DNA of 64,000 nucleotides from Micromonospora inositola (GCF_900090285.1 NZ_LT607754.1:1364001-1428000), one strand, 5' to 3'. Numbered from the stretch's first letter, positions 10,273 to 21,529 are shown. The notes: generated by a model from the sequence alone, not told the origin. Translations and numbers: made by a program.

Positions 10273-11202
10273 TCAGACGCCGGGCCGGACGCCCCAGGCG
10301 CCCCGCCAGGTCTGCCCGGGCTTCAGCACGATCACGTCCTTGCCGGAGCGGAACGCGTCCGCCGGGCAGGTCATCGGCTCCACCGCGACCGAACGGCGGT
10401 GCCGCTCCCCGCTGAGGGTGTCGCCGGTGAAGACCTGCCACCAGCCGAATTCCCGGTCCGCCCAGACGTGCACGGCGGCCGAGCCGTCCGGCGCGGCGAG
10501 GGTCACCGCCGAGCCGCCGTCGTCGTCCCGGACGATGTCGCCGAAGGCCACGTCGAGCACCGCGCCGCCGATCGCGCGGGGCTCGGTGAAGTCGTACTCG
10601 GTGCCGGCGACCGGGGTGGCTGCGATCGGCAGCAGCCGGCCGTCCAGCAGCACCCGGGTGCGCCCCGGCACCCGCAGCGTCAGCTCGTTCACCGGGACCC
10701 CGGGCAGCCGCAGGTAGGGGTGCATGGAGTAGCCGAACGGGCAGGGCTCGCCGCCGAGGTTGGTGGCCTCGTGCTCCACCCGCAGCCCCGCCGGGCCCAC
10801 GCTCCACCGGGTGCGCAGCCGCAGCGGCCACGGGTAGCCCGGGCTCGGCGGCAGGTCGTAGCCGACCGTCACCGCGTCCGCGGACTGCTCGACCAGGTGC
10901 CAGGAGACCCAGTTGACCAGGCCGTGCATGGCGTTGTGCCGGGCCGGATCGCTGAGGTCGAGCTGCAACGACCGCTCGCCGAAGGTGTACGCCCCGTCCC
11001 GGATCCGGTTCGGCCAGGGCGCCAGCACCTGCCCGGCCGCGCCGGGGCAGAGCTCGTCCGCCGCGTACCCGTCGACGTAGTCCACCCCGTCGTGCCGGTA
11101 CGCCCGCAGCCCACCGCCCACCTCGACGAGGACCGCCTCGTGGCCGTCGGCGGCAATTGTCCACTGTGCACCGGACGGTGACCGGTTCGCGGCGTGCTCC
11201 AT
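10273..11202 (-). CDS. Aldose 1-epimerase family protein
   Basis: 309 aa from the ATG giving MEHAANRSPSGAQWTIAADG; the open frame extends further upstream but into the MFS gene. Galactose mutarotase-like beta-sandwich features are present: MHGLVNWVSWHL (first catalytic His region), PFGYSMHPYLRLPG (second His), and late VAVEPMTCPADAFR (Glu region). It interconverts anomers of an aldose or phosphosugar; specificity is unclear. It is followed closely by the nitroreductase gene. Confidence 0.88.
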   Translation of the reverse strand: MEHAANRSPSGAQWTIAADGHEAVLVEVGGGLRAYRHDGVDYVDGYAADELCPGAAGQVLAPWPNRIRDGAYTFGERSLQLDLSDPARHNAMHGLVNWVSWHLVEQSADAVTVGYDLPPSPGYPWPLRLRTRWSVGPAGLRVEHEATNLGGEPCPFGYSMHPYLRLPGVPVNELTLRVPGRTRVLLDGRLLPIAATPVAGTEYDFTEPRAIGGAVLDVAFGDIVRDDDGGSAVTLAAPDGSAAVHVWADREFGWWQVFTGDTLSGERHRRSVAVEPMTCPADAFRSGKDVIVLKPGQTWRGAWGVRPGV

Positions 11203-11285
11203 GCCGGCGACCTTAGTCCGTGGGCCCCGGCCCCCGCTGCGCCCGGCACTACCGTCCCAGCCGGCGATCGGTCGACGCCGGCAGC

Positions 11286-12587
11286 TCAGTCCCGGTCGGC
11301 GCTCGCCGCGGCGGCGGCCCGATAGCGGAGCAGGGCCGGGAAGGCCACGACCAGCAGGACCGCGAGGGCGGCCGAGGCGAGGCCGCCGCCGACCCAGGCG
11401 ACGCCGGTGCCGAAGCCGGCGGCCATCCCCCCGGCCCGCAGGTCGCCCAGGCGCGGGCCGCCGGCGACGACCACCGTGTTCACGCCCTGGAGCCGGCCGC
11501 GCATCCGGTCCGGCGCGTAGATCAGCAGCATCGACTGCCGCAGCACGGAGCTGACCAGGTCGGCCGCGCCGGCCAGCCCGAGCAGCAGCACCACCAGCCA
11601 GAGCTGGCGGGCCAGCCCCGCCAGGGCGATCGCGACGCCCCAACCGACCACGGCCAGCACCAGCGTCAGCCCCTGCCGGCGCAGCCGGCCGATCCACCCG
11701 GAGGTGAGGCCGCCCAGCATCGCGCCGATGGCGATGGCGCTGTAGAGCCAGCCCACCGCCGCACCCCCGCCGAAGCGCTCCTGGGCCACCTCGGGGAAGA
11801 GCGCCCGGGGCATGGCCAGGATCATCGCGATCAGGTCGATCGCGAACGAGAGCAGCAGCACCGGAGTCGTGGCCAGGTAGCGGAAGCCGTCGACGATGCT
11901 GGCCAGCCCCGCCTTGCGCGGCGTCCCGTCGCCCTCGGGGTCCGGCTCCGCCGGCATTGCCGGCAGCCGCAGGGTGGCCCACAGCGAGACGGTGAAGAGC
12001 ACGGCGTCCACCGCGTACGCGATCGGCAGTCCGACGTCGGTCCGCCAGGTGGCGAAGATCAGGCCGGCGGTCAGCGGCCCGAAGACCGAGGTGGCGGTGA
12101 AGGTGGTGAAGTTGAGCGTGCTCGCCGCCGGCACCAGATCGACCGGCACCAGCCGGGGCAGGATCGCGCTGCGGGCCGGCGACGTGATCGCGAACGCGAT
12201 CGACTGCACCGCCACCAGCACGAGCAGCAGCACCGGGCTGCCCACCCGGAGCAGCGCCTGCACCAGCAGCGCCAGCGTCGACACCCAGAGCAGCGCGCCC
12301 CCGGCCAGCAGCACCCGGCGCCGGTCCCGGGCGTCGGCGACCGCCCCGCCCCAGAGCCCGAAGATCAGCAGCGGCAGGAACCCGGCGACGCCGAGCAGCC
12401 CGACCCAGAGCGAGCCGCCGGTCAGCGCGAACATCTCCACCGGTACGGCGACCGCGGTGAACTGGAAGCCGAACATCGCCACGCCGTTGCCGAGCCACAC
12501 CCGCCGGAACGCGGGCACGCCCAGCGGTCGCAGGTCGATCGCCCAGCGGCGCGCCCCGCGCGGCCGGGCCTCCTTGACCCCGGTCAC
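11286..12587 (-). CDS. MFS transporter
   Basis: 433 aa from GTG at 12587, which overlaps the pdxH stop by 4 nt (GTGA). About 12 hydrophobic segments, with an inter-TM2/TM3 loop [18 protein letters not shown] matching the MFS motif A pattern and a central charged loop ([14 protein letters not shown]). It belongs to the enterobactin-exporter-like (EntS/MFS_3) group, usually exporters of small lipophilic or siderophore-type compounds. Substrate unknown. Coupling with pdxH is positional. Confidence 0.86.
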   Translation of the reverse strand: MTGVKEARPRGARRWAIDLRPLGVPAFRRVWLGNGVAMFGFQFTAVAVPVEMFALTGGSLWVGLLGVAGFLPLLIFGLWGGAVADARDRRRVLLAGGALLWVSTLALLVQALLRVGSPVLLLVLVAVQSIAFAITSPARSAILPRLVPVDLVPAASTLNFTTFTATSVFGPLTAGLIFATWRTDVGLPIAYAVDAVLFTVSLWATLRLPAMPAEPDPEGDGTPRKAGLASIVDGFRYLATTPVLLLSFAIDLIAMILAMPRALFPEVAQERFGGGAAVGWLYSAIAIGAMLGGLTSGWIGRLRRQGLTLVLAVVGWGVAIALAGLARQLWLVVLLLGLAGAADLVSSVLRQSMLLIYAPDRMRGRLQGVNTVVVAGGPRLGDLRAGGMAAGFGTGVAWVGGGLASAALAVLLVVAFPALLRYRAAAAASADRD

Positions 12588-13243
12588 GGCGCCAGCCGCT
12601 CGGTGACCCAGGCGCCGCCGTCGGTACGCCGGAACCGCAGCCGGTCGTGCAGCCGGCTGGCCCGTCCCTGCCAGAACTCCACCGATTCGGGGCGGACCCG
12701 CAGCCCGCCCCAGTGCGGTGGCGCCGGGATCCGCTCGACCTCGGCGAAGCGCTCGGCCACCGCCTCGTACGCCTCGTCCAGCGCGGCGCGGTCGGAGATC
12801 ACCCGGGACTGGGCGCTCGCCCAGGCCCCCAGCTGGGAGCCGCGCGGCCGGCTGGCGAAGTACGCCTCGGTCTCCGCCCGGTCGACCCGTTCCACCTGCC
12901 CGGCGACGACCACCTGGCGCTGCATCGGGAACCAGGGGAAGACCAGGCTCACCCACGGGTTGGCGGCCGCCTCGGCGCCCTTGCGCGAGTCGTAGTTGGT
13001 GTAGAAGACGAAGCCCTCCGGGTCGTACCCCTTCAGCAGGACCGTCCGGCCGCTGGGACGCCCCGCGGCGTCGGCGGTGGCGACGACCATCGCGTTCGGC
13101 TCCGGAAGGGGGAACGCCACCGCGTCGGCGAACCAGCGGTCGAACTGGCTGGGCCAGTCCGGTGCCAGGTCCGCCTCGGAAAGGCCCTGGTCGGCGGTGT
13201 ACTCGTTACGCATGGCCGCCGGGACCACTGTGTCGCCCGTCAC
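12584..13243 (-). CDS. pdxH: Pyridoxamine 5'-phosphate oxidase
   Basis: 219 aa. The GTG at 13243 is chosen because GGGGAAG lies 6-12 nt upstream; the internal ATG at 13213 ([16 protein letters not shown]) is an alternative. Features: [20 protein letters not shown] then [11 protein letters not shown] (FMN and PLP contacts), [14 protein letters not shown], and the C-terminal dimerisation domain ending [21 protein letters not shown]. It oxidises pyridoxamine/pyridoxine 5'-phosphate to PLP with FMN and O2. Useful here for PLP enzymes such as SerC, though not linked to them by operon. Confidence 0.95.
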   Translation of the reverse strand: MTGDTVVPAAMRNEYTADQGLSEADLAPDWPSQFDRWFADAVAFPLPEPNAMVVATADAAGRPSGRTVLLKGYDPEGFVFYTNYDSRKGAEAAANPWVSLVFPWFPMQRQVVVAGQVERVDRAETEAYFASRPRGSQLGAWASAQSRVISDRAALDEAYEAVAERFAEVERIPAPPHWGGLRVRPESVEFWQGRASRLHDRLRFRRTDGGAWVTERLAP

Positions 13244-13486
13244 GTTGCTCTTCCCCCTCGCCGGGCCGTCAGCGTCCCGGAGACGCTGGCCAGAGCCCAC
13301 CGCCCAGTCTTCCCGAGCGCGTGAGCTTGTCCACCCGCGGAGATGTCGCGTGCGGCACAGTCGCCGCGGGTCGCGCACTCGGTTACCGAGCAGGCAAGAT
13401 GTCACGAACACAACCCTGAGGGTCGCCTAAGGTGCCGGGCCTGATCGGCCCGCTCGGGCGTACCGAGCCGGAAGCCAGGAGACGAC

Positions 13487-14593
13487 ATGTCCGATTTCAA
13501 ACCGGGCCTGGAGGGCGTCGTAGCCTTCGAGACCGAGATCGCCGAACCGGACCGTGAGGGCGGCGCGCTGCGCTATCGCGGCGTCGACATCGAGGATCTG
13601 ATCGGTCAGGTCTCCTTCGGCAACGTCTGGGCGCTGCTGGTCGACGGGCGTTTCGGCCCGGGCCTGCCGCCGGCCGAGCCGTTCCCCGTGCCGGTGCACT
13701 CCGGCGACATCCGGGTCGACGTGCAGTCCGCCGTCGCCATGCTCGCCCCGTACTGGGGGCTCAGCCAGCTGCTGGACATCTCCGACGAGCAGGCCCGCGA
13801 GGACCTCGCCCGGGTGTCGGTCACCGCGCTCTCCTTCGTCGCTCAGTCCGCCCGCGGCCTGGGCCTGCCGGCGGTGCCGCAGAAGGAGATCGACAAGGCG
13901 GAGACGATCGTCGAGCGGTTCATGAAGCGCTGGCGGGGTGAGCCCGACCCGCGGCACGTCAAGGCCGTCGACGCGTACTTCATCTCGGCCGCCGAGCACG
14001 GCCTGAACGCCTCCACGTTCACCGCCCGGATCGTCGCCTCCACCGGCGCCGACGCCGCGGCCTGCATCTCCTCCGGCATCGGCGCCCTCTCCGGCCCGCT
14101 GCACGGCGGTGCGCCGTCCCGGGTGCTCAGCATGCTGGAGGCCGTCGAGCGCAGCGGCGACGCCGAGGGGTACGTCAAGGGTGTCCTCGACCGGGGTGAG
14201 CGGCTGATGGGCTTCGGCCACCGGGTCTACCGGGCCGAGGACCCGCGCGCCCGGGTGCTGCGCCGCACCGCCAAGGAGCTCGGCGCGCCGCGCTTCGAGG
14301 TCGCCGAGGCGCTGGAGAAGGCCGCCCTGGCCGAGCTCCAGGCCCGCCGCCCGGACCGGGTGCTGGCCACCAACGTCGAGTTCTGGTCGGCCGTGGTGCT
14401 GGACTTCGCCGAGGTGCCGGCGCACATGTTCACCTCGATGTTCACCTGCGCCCGGATGGGCGGCTGGTCCGCGCACATCCTGGAGCAGAAGAAGCTCCAG
14501 CGGCTGGTCCGCCCGTCCGCGAAGTACGTCGGCCCGGGCAGCCGCAAGCCCAGCGAGGTCGAGGGCTGGAGCGCGATCCCGCACGGCGTCTGA
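13487..14593 (+). CDS. Citrate synthase (second type, CitA-like)
   Basis: 368 aa, shorter than the roughly 430-aa TCA enzyme. The family signature GFGHRVYRAEDPRARVLR contains the active-site His; an earlier His lies in SGPLHGGAPSRV and a late Asp region is WSAVVLDFAEVP. Reaction: oxaloacetate plus acetyl-CoA to citrate (or 2-methylcitrate with propionyl-CoA). An AGGAGACGAC ribosome-binding site precedes the ATG. Divergent from pdxH. Ends at a perfect hairpin. Confidence 0.92.
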   Translation: MSDFKPGLEGVVAFETEIAEPDREGGALRYRGVDIEDLIGQVSFGNVWALLVDGRFGPGLPPAEPFPVPVHSGDIRVDVQSAVAMLAPYWGLSQLLDISDEQAREDLARVSVTALSFVAQSARGLGLPAVPQKEIDKAETIVERFMKRWRGEPDPRHVKAVDAYFISAAEHGLNASTFTARIVASTGADAAACISSGIGALSGPLHGGAPSRVLSMLEAVERSGDAEGYVKGVLDRGERLMGFGHRVYRAEDPRARVLRRTAKELGAPRFEVAEALEKAALAELQARRPDRVLATNVEFWSAVVLDFAEVPAHMFTSMFTCARMGGWSAHILEQKKLQRLVRPSAKYVGPGSRKPSEVEGWSAIPHGV

Positions 14594-14602
14594 GTCGTAC
14601 CC

Positions 14603-14638
14603 GCGAAGGGCCCCGTCCGCGCGGACGGGGCCCTTCGC
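14603..14638 (+). terminator. Terminator after citrate synthase
   Basis: A perfect 36-bp palindrome (arms 14603-14620 and 14621-14638) begins 9 bp after the stop codon. No U-tract. Confidence 0.85.
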
Positions 14639-14727
14639 ACGTTGGCGGACCCGCCGGCCTGTGGCGCACGCCTCAGCGTCCGCCGTGGGACCTCCCGTCG
14701 CCGGGGCCGGCACAGGTGCGAGGATGA

Positions 14728-15990
<1,263 letters not shown>

Positions 15991-15997
15991 CAGGCCG

Positions 15998-16041
15998 TCA
16001 CGGTGGGTGGCCGTCGGGACCCCGGCGACCACCCACCGTGA
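15998..16041 (+). terminator. Terminator after serC
   Basis: A 13-bp perfect inverted repeat (arms 15998-16010 and 16029-16041) with an 18-nt loop starts 8 bp after the serC stop. Confidence 0.75.
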
Positions 16042-16179
16042 TCATCGCCGCAGCTCAATCACGACATGCCGGGTGTCGCATCCCCCACCTCCGGGTAGAT
16101 GCGCGTACGGTGGTCCGAGACGCCCGGGTGGCCGGCTCGTGGCGTGACGCGGCCAGCGAAGCGGGACGGAGGCACCGCC

Positions 16180-17253
16180 ATGCGCCCAGTACGCTTCGTC
16201 GCCCTCTCCGAGGACGGCCAGGCTATGGTGCTCGCCGACGAGGTCGGGCGGCTGCTCGCCCTCCCCATCGACGAACGCATCGCCTCGGCGCTGCACGCCG
16301 AGCCCGGCGCGGCCCCCCTGGCGGTGGCGCCGACCGCCGCCGACCCGAGGCCGTCGCTCTCCCCGCGGGACATCCAGGCCAAGATCCGCTCCGGTGAGTC
16401 CGCCGAGGACGTCGCCCGGATCGCCGGCGTCCCGGTCGACCGGGTCCTGCGCTACGCCGGCCCGGTGCTCCAGGAGCGGGCCATGCTCGCCCAGCACGCC
16501 CGGCGCACCCGGCTCAAGGGCGCGGAGAAGCCGACCCCGCTGGCCGAGGTGGTCAACGGCCGGCTGGCCCAGCACGGGATCGACACCGAGAAGATCTCCT
16601 GGGACGCGTACCGGCGCGACGACGGCACCTGGCGCATCATCGCCACCTGGCCGTCCGGCAAGGCCACCGCGCAGGCGGTCTGGGATCTCGACAAGCTCCG
16701 GCAGAACGTCACCCCGCACGACGACATGGCGCAGTACCTCTGCGCCGAGCGCCCCACCCCGATCCTCGGCCAGGAGCCGGCGCCGGAGCGGGGCGGCCAC
16801 GCGCTGCCCGGGCCGTCGCGCGGCGAGCCCAGCCGGGGCGGGCACGGCCTGCCGTCGGCGGGCGAACACGCCCGTCCCGGTCGGGACCCGATCCGGGCCG
16901 GGCGGGACGCGCTGCTCGCCTCGCTGGACCGGCCGCTCGGCTCGACCTCGGGGCGCGGGCTCGACCCGCGTTCGCCGGCCGCGCAGGACGCACCCCGCCA
17001 GCGGGCGGTCGGTGGCGGCGCGGCGGCCCTGCTCGGCGGCGGTCAGGGCTCGGCGTTCGACGACGACTCGGACGCGCCGAAGGAGATCCCGGCCGTACCG
17101 TCGCTGGCGGTGCTCCGACCGCGACGGACGGGCGCGGCGGCGGCCGCCGGCGGCGCCGAGTCGACGGATGCCAGCGGCAAGCCGCGCAAGCGGCTGCCGA
17201 GCTGGGACGACGTCCTGTTCGGCACCGGTCCCGCGGCCCGCGAGTCCTCCTGA
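16180..17253 (+). CDS. sepH: Septation protein SepH (DUF3071)
   Basis: 357 aa from ATG at 16180 (MRPVRFVALSEDGQAMVLAD), with CGGAGGCACC upstream; the longer frame starting at 16099 is not needed. The N-terminal DUF3071 domain contains a helix-turn-helix-like stretch (AKIRSGESAEDVARIAGVPV) followed by RLKGAEKPTPLAEVVNGRL and a disordered, proline/glycine-rich C-terminal half. The final motif LPSWDDVLFG is the conserved C-terminal end of the family. SepH stimulates FtsZ assembly in sporulation septation and binds FtsZ (known from Streptomyces and mycobacteria). Confidence 0.93.
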   Translation: MRPVRFVALSEDGQAMVLADEVGRLLALPIDERIASALHAEPGAAPLAVAPTAADPRPSLSPRDIQAKIRSGESAEDVARIAGVPVDRVLRYAGPVLQERAMLAQHARRTRLKGAEKPTPLAEVVNGRLAQHGIDTEKISWDAYRRDDGTWRIIATWPSGKATAQAVWDLDKLRQNVTPHDDMAQYLCAERPTPILGQEPAPERGGHALPGPSRGEPSRGGHGLPSAGEHARPGRDPIRAGRDALLASLDRPLGSTSGRGLDPRSPAAQDAPRQRAVGGGAAALLGGGQGSAFDDDSDAPKEIPAVPSLAVLRPRRTGAAAAAGGAESTDASGKPRKRLPSWDDVLFGTGPAARESS

Positions 17254-17423
17254 TCCATCGGCCACCCTGGTAACGCGCGACGGCTCCAGGTCGCAGCGCG
17301 GCGTCAGACCGGCCTTCATTCGGTCCGGAGCGCCGCCAAGCGGCGCGGAGGCCGAATTATGGCCGTCAGCCGAACTGGAGTTGTCGTAGGGCACTCGAAG
17401 TGCCCGCGTGCCAGGGTGGACCC

Positions 17424-18410
17424 ATGGAGTACACGAACCTGGGACGCACCGGTCTGTCGGTGAGCCGGCTCTGCCTCGGCACCATGAACTTCGGGCCGCA
17501 GACCACCGAGCCGGACAGCTTCGCCATCATGGACCGGGCGCTGGAACACGGAATCAACTTCTTCGACACCGCGAACGTCTACGGCTGGCAGCTCGGCGAG
17601 GGCATCACCGAGCAGATCATCGGCCGCTGGTTCGCCCAGGGCGACGGTCGCCGCGACAAGGTCGTCCTGGCCACCAAGGTCTACGGCAAGATGGGCGACT
17701 GGCCCAACGACCAGGGCCTGAGCGCCCGGCACATCATCCGGGCGTGCGAGGAGTCGCTGCGCCGGTTGCAGACCGACACCATCGACCTCTACCAGATGCA
17801 TCACATCTCCCGGACCACGCCGTGGGAGGAGATCTGGCAGGCGATGGAGACCCTGGTCGCCCAGGGCAAGGTCATCTACGTCGGATCGTCCAACTTCGCC
17901 GGTTGGCACATCGCCCAGGCGCAGGCGGCGGCGGGCCGGCGCAACTTCCTCGGCCTCGTCGCCGAGCAGTGCATCTACAACCTGATGACCCGGTACGTCG
18001 AGCTGGAGGTGGTTCCCGCCGCCCAGCACTACGGGCTGGGCATCATCCCCTGGTCGCCGCTGCACGGCGGGCTGCTCGCCGGGGTGCTGCGGAAGATGGC
18101 CGAGGGCGGCGCGGCGCGCGGCACCAGCGGCCGCGCCGCCGACGCGCTCGCCGAGCACCGGCCCACCGTCGAGGCGTACGAGAAGCTCTGCGCCGACCTG
18201 GGCCACGACCCGGCCGACGTGGCGCTGGCCTGGCTGCTCTCCCGCCCCGGGGTGACCGCCCCGATCATCGGCCCACGCACCCTCGACCAGCTCGACGGCA
18301 CCCTCGGCGCGCTCGAGGTCGACCTCGACGACCCGACCCTGAAGCGCCTGGACGAGCTCTTCCCGCCCGTCGGCAACGGCGGCCCCGGCCCGGAAGCCTG
18401 GGCCTGGTGA
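17424..18410 (+). CDS. Aldo/keto reductase
   Basis: 328 aa from the ATG giving MEYTNLGRTGLSVSRLCLG. The AKR catalytic tetrad is visible: Asp and Tyr in FFDTANVYGWQ, Lys in VLATKVYG, His in DLYQMHHIS. The C-terminal NADPH site includes APIIGPRTLDQLDG. It reduces aldehydes or ketones with NADPH in a (beta/alpha)8 barrel; the substrate is unknown. Convergent with thpR across a hairpin. Confidence 0.92.
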   Translation: MEYTNLGRTGLSVSRLCLGTMNFGPQTTEPDSFAIMDRALEHGINFFDTANVYGWQLGEGITEQIIGRWFAQGDGRRDKVVLATKVYGKMGDWPNDQGLSARHIIRACEESLRRLQTDTIDLYQMHHISRTTPWEEIWQAMETLVAQGKVIYVGSSNFAGWHIAQAQAAAGRRNFLGLVAEQCIYNLMTRYVELEVVPAAQHYGLGIIPWSPLHGGLLAGVLRKMAEGGAARGTSGRAADALAEHRPTVEAYEKLCADLGHDPADVALAWLLSRPGVTAPIIGPRTLDQLDGTLGALEVDLDDPTLKRLDELFPPVGNGGPGPEAWAW

Positions 18411-18432
18411 CCCTCCACCCCTGACCCACCCC

Positions 18433-18458
18433 GCCCCCGCCCATCTTCGGGCGGGGGC
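18433..18458. terminator. Bidirectional terminator hairpin
   Basis: A 10-bp G/C stem (18433-18442 with 18449-18458) and 6-nt loop lies between the convergent stops at 18410 and 18468. Confidence 0.75.
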
Positions 18459-18467
18459 TCCCGGGGG

Positions 18468-19046
18468 TCAGATCGGCCAGGCGGCCAGGCGGTCGTAGGT
18501 GGGGTGCGGGCCGGGGTGGCTGCGGACCAGGACGAGCTCGCTCGCCGGCCACTCCGGCCCCAGGTAGTCGTGCATGGTCTCCCGGTCGGCGAGCACGTCG
18601 GCGCGGTCGATCCGGTCGCCCGGGCGGGCGATGGTCAGGTGCGCCCGGAATGGCTTCTCGTCGTGCGGCAGCCGGGCCCGGCGCAGTCCGAACCGGAGCA
18701 GCCGGGCGAGCGTCGCCAGCTCCTCGACGTCACCTCGGAGGTCCACCCAGAGCACGGTGAACCGGCCCCGCCCGAAGCTTCCCCCGCCGCCGAGGCGCAG
18801 CCGGGGCGAGCTGTCCCGTCCGTCCCGGAACGTCTCGACGGCCAGGCCGAGCGTGCTCTCCACGTCCACCAGTCGCCCGTCCTCGACGTCGCCGAGGAAG
18901 ACGAGGGTGAGGTGGGCGTGGCCCGGGTCGGCCAGCCGGACGTTGGTGCCGGCGGCGGAGGCTGCGCCCACCCGGAGCCGGGCCACCTGGGCGGTCAGGT
19001 CGTCGACCGCCGGCCGGGGCGGATAGACCGCGACGAAGAGCCGCAC
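18468..19046 (-). CDS. thpR: RNA 2',3'-cyclic phosphodiesterase
   Basis: 192 aa, 2H phosphoesterase family. The two catalytic HxTx motifs are present: HAHLTLVFLGDV (H-L-T-L) and FRAHLTIARPGD (H-L-T-I). Start MRLFVAVYPP is typical. The enzyme hydrolyses RNA 2',3'-cyclic phosphate ends to 2'-phosphates; the in vivo role is not settled. It lies 12 bp downstream of a conserved hypothetical gene, likely one transcript. Confidence 0.92.
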   Translation of the reverse strand: MRLFVAVYPPRPAVDDLTAQVARLRVGAASAAGTNVRLADPGHAHLTLVFLGDVEDGRLVDVESTLGLAVETFRDGRDSSPRLRLGGGGSFGRGRFTVLWVDLRGDVEELATLARLLRFGLRRARLPHDEKPFRAHLTIARPGDRIDRADVLADRETMHDYLGPEWPASELVLVRSHPGPHPTYDRLAAWPI

Positions 19047-19058
19047 CCGGGAGCCCGC

Positions 19059-19568
19059 TCAGCGGTGCCGCTGGCGGTGGCCGGCCCGGGCGGTCGGCAG
19101 GGTGACCCCGGCGGCGTGCAGCAGCCCCTCCACCCGGACCCGCTCGATCTCCCGGTCCACACCCTCCAGCTCGGCCAAATGTTCGGGGATGCCCAGCGCC
19201 CGGCAGGCGGCCCGCAGCCGCTCGTCGTACGCGTCGATGACCGCGCCGTGCCAGACCACCGAGCGCTCGACGGCGGCGAGCCGGTGCCCGCCTAGGCGGC
19301 GCAGGTCGGCGGCGATCTGTTCCAACGGGCGCCGGCCGTCCCGGTCGAACTCGGTCAGGTCGATGTCGCGGGTGAGCGCGTCCGCCTCGATGGCCCGGTC
19401 CAGCCGGGCGATGGTGCGTCGTTCGCGCCGCTGCTCCCGCCACTCGGCCCACCGGCAGGCCACCCGATCGATGATCTCGTCGGCGCAGAACAGCAGCGCG
19501 AAGGCGGCGGGCAGGCAGCAGACAGCGAGGATCGCCAACATCAGCAGCAGACCGCGCCCCACTCCCAC
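19059..19568 (-). CDS. Conserved hypothetical membrane-anchored protein
   Basis: 169 aa. One N-terminal hydrophobic segment (residues 4-27, GRGLLLMLAILAVCCLPAAF) is followed by a long charged, helical cytoplasmic part rich in Arg and Glu. No enzyme motif is visible. The composition and helical pattern suggest a single-pass membrane protein with a coiled tail. Family not recognised. Probably cotranscribed with thpR. Confidence 0.75.
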   Translation of the reverse strand: MGVGRGLLLMLAILAVCCLPAAFALLFCADEIIDRVACRWAEWREQRRERRTIARLDRAIEADALTRDIDLTEFDRDGRRPLEQIAADLRRLGGHRLAAVERSVVWHGAVIDAYDERLRAACRALGIPEHLAELEGVDREIERVRVEGLLHAAGVTLPTARAGHRQRHR

Positions 19569-19689
19569 ACATCGACGCTAAGCCGCGCCATGACCGCCCG
19601 CCACCCGATTGCCGGTATCCGGACGCGATTGAATGCGGAAAGACCGGCCCCCACGACGGGAACCGGTCTTTCGAGGGCGATCGCCGGCG

Positions 19690-20976
19690 TCACTCGCCGG
19701 TGGGCGACACCACGTAGAAGCGCGGCATGGGCAGCACCCGCATCCGGAGCCGGGCGCCGGAGTGGCGCAGCTGCCAGGTGAGCGCGAGCAGCGCGGCGGC
19801 CAGCGAGATCAGCCCGCCGATCCAGATGCTCGCCCCGGCGCCGTAGGTCTCGGCCACCCAGCCGATCAGCGGCGCGCCCACCGGGTTGGTGCCGAGGAAC
19901 ACCAGCACCCAGAGCGCCATGACCCGGCCGCGGAAGGCGGCGTCGACGCCGAGCTGGACCCGCTGGTTGGCGGCCTGGGCGAAGAAGACCATGAAGAACC
20001 CGGTCGGCAGCAGCAGCGCCACCACCAGCCAGTACGCCCCCGCGAGCCCGACCAGGGTGCCGAAGCTGGCGCAGCCGACCGCCGCGCCGAGCACCAGCCA
20101 GATTGACGGCCGGCTGCGCCGCCCGGTGCCGGCCAGCGCCCCGGCCAGCGCGCCGACCGCGAGCGCGGTGGTGAACAGGCCGAACGAGGCCGCCCCGGTC
20201 TTGAAAACGGTCTTGGCCAGCGCGGCGAGGGTGAGCTGGAAGTTGAACAGGGTCATGCCGACCACCGACATCAGCACCATCGGCAGCAGCAGGTCGGCGC
20301 GGCGCCACACGTAGCGCAGCCCGTCGATCACCTTCGCCTGGTCGCGCTCGCCGACCGGCAGGAGGTCCTTGCGGTGCAGCTCGGCCGGGCGCATCCGGAC
20401 CACGTTGACCAGCGGAGCGATCGAGCTGAACGCGGTGATCAGGAAGACCGGCCCGACGTCGAACGCGGCGATGGCCAGGCCGGCGACGGCCGGTCCGACG
20501 ATCCGGGCGGAGTTGAACACCGCCGCGTTGAGCGAGAGCGCGTTCGGCAGCAGCGGCATGCCGACCAGTTCGGAGACGAAGGCCTGCCGGACCGGGGTCT
20601 CCACCGCGTTGGCCACGCCGAGCAGGGCGGCGAACGCGAAGACGTGCCAGAGCTGGACCAGACCGGTGAGCACCAGGAGGCTCATCGCCAGCGACAGCAC
20701 CGTCCAGAAGGCGTTGGCCACGAAGAGCAGCAGCCGCTTGTCGTACCGGTCGGCGAGGCGGCCGGAGAGCAGCGTCAGCAGCAGTACGGGGGTGAACTGG
20801 AGCGCGGTGACCACGCCGAGCGCGGTGGCGGAGTTGTCGGAGAGCTCGAGGACGAGCCAGTCCTGGGCGATGAACATCATCCAGACGCCGATCAGTTTGA
20901 TCAGCTGTCCGGTGGCGAAGAGTCGGTAGTTGCGGACTCGTAGGGACTGGAACATCGTGCTCAGCTTGGCCTGCAC
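19690..20976 (-). CDS. MFS transporter, probable drug efflux
   Basis: 428 aa, about 12 hydrophobic segments. The MFS motif A region is LLSGRLADRYDKRLLLF. It starts 69 bp downstream of a MarR-type regulator on the same strand, a common arrangement for regulator-controlled efflux pumps. Substrate unknown. Confidence 0.88.
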   Translation of the reverse strand: MQAKLSTMFQSLRVRNYRLFATGQLIKLIGVWMMFIAQDWLVLELSDNSATALGVVTALQFTPVLLLTLLSGRLADRYDKRLLLFVANAFWTVLSLAMSLLVLTGLVQLWHVFAFAALLGVANAVETPVRQAFVSELVGMPLLPNALSLNAAVFNSARIVGPAVAGLAIAAFDVGPVFLITAFSSIAPLVNVVRMRPAELHRKDLLPVGERDQAKVIDGLRYVWRRADLLLPMVLMSVVGMTLFNFQLTLAALAKTVFKTGAASFGLFTTALAVGALAGALAGTGRRSRPSIWLVLGAAVGCASFGTLVGLAGAYWLVVALLLPTGFFMVFFAQAANQRVQLGVDAAFRGRVMALWVLVFLGTNPVGAPLIGWVAETYGAGASIWIGGLISLAAALLALTWQLRHSGARLRMRVLPMPRFYVVSPTGE

Positions 20977-21045
20977 TCTTGGTGCGCCTCCTCGCGGTCG
21001 TACGCGTCATCGACGATGGACGGCGCGGACTGCGGGACGCTCGAG

Positions 21046-21495
21046 TCAGGCGCGAGCGAGCTGCTGGAGGATCTCGGCGGCCCGCCGCAGCGTGTCGCGT
21101 TCGTCCTCCGTGAGCGCGGCCAGGCGGCTGGCCAGCCACTCGTTGCGGGCCCGCTCGAACTGCTCGAGCACGGCCCGTCCCCCCTCGGTCGCCGCCAGGA
21201 TGACCTGTCGACCGTCGGTCGGATGGGGGGTGCGCTGCACGAGGCCGCGCTCCTCCAACTTCGCGACGATCTTGGTCATCGTCGGTGGCTGCACCCGTTC
21301 GATGTCGGCCAGTTCCCGGGGCGTCAGCGCGCCCGCCAGCTTGAGGCTGGTGAGCGCGGAGAGCTGGGTGACCGTGAGGTCGCCCACCGGCCGGGCCCGT
21401 CGGACCCGCCGGTTGAACCGGGTGATCGCATCCCGCAGCTGAGGGGCCAGCTGCGCCGGTGGCACGCGTTTCGCCGTCACCGTCCACTCCGTCAC
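21046..21495 (-). CDS. MarR family transcriptional regulator
   Basis: 149 aa from GTG at 21495. Winged-helix features: LTVTQLSALTSLKLAG, LTPRELADIERVQPPTMTKI (recognition helix), ERGLVQRTPHPTDGRQ (wing with the DxR motif). Likely autorepresses and controls the MFS gene 69 bp downstream. An imperfect palindrome lies immediately upstream of the start. Confidence 0.93.
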   Translation of the reverse strand: MTEWTVTAKRVPPAQLAPQLRDAITRFNRRVRRARPVGDLTVTQLSALTSLKLAGALTPRELADIERVQPPTMTKIVAKLEERGLVQRTPHPTDGRQVILAATEGGRAVLEQFERARNEWLASRLAALTEDERDTLRRAAEILQQLARA

Positions 21496-21497
21496 AA

Positions 21498-21529
21498 TCG
21501 TTAGCTTAACTAATGAGCCTGGCTAACGA
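21498..21529. promoter_or_regulatory. Candidate MarR operator
   Basis: Perfect 8-bp arms TCGTTAGC (21498-21505) and GCTAACGA (21522-21529), and a nested near-palindrome TTAGCTTAACTAA (21501-21513), sit directly before the MarR gene start and are AT-rich compared with the surroundings. Inferred to be the autoregulatory site. Confidence 0.6.

Noticed and set aside
11220..12995. 591-codon plus-strand open frame opposite the MFS and pdxH genes
   Set aside because: Extreme His/Gln/Arg content typical of a mirror frame.
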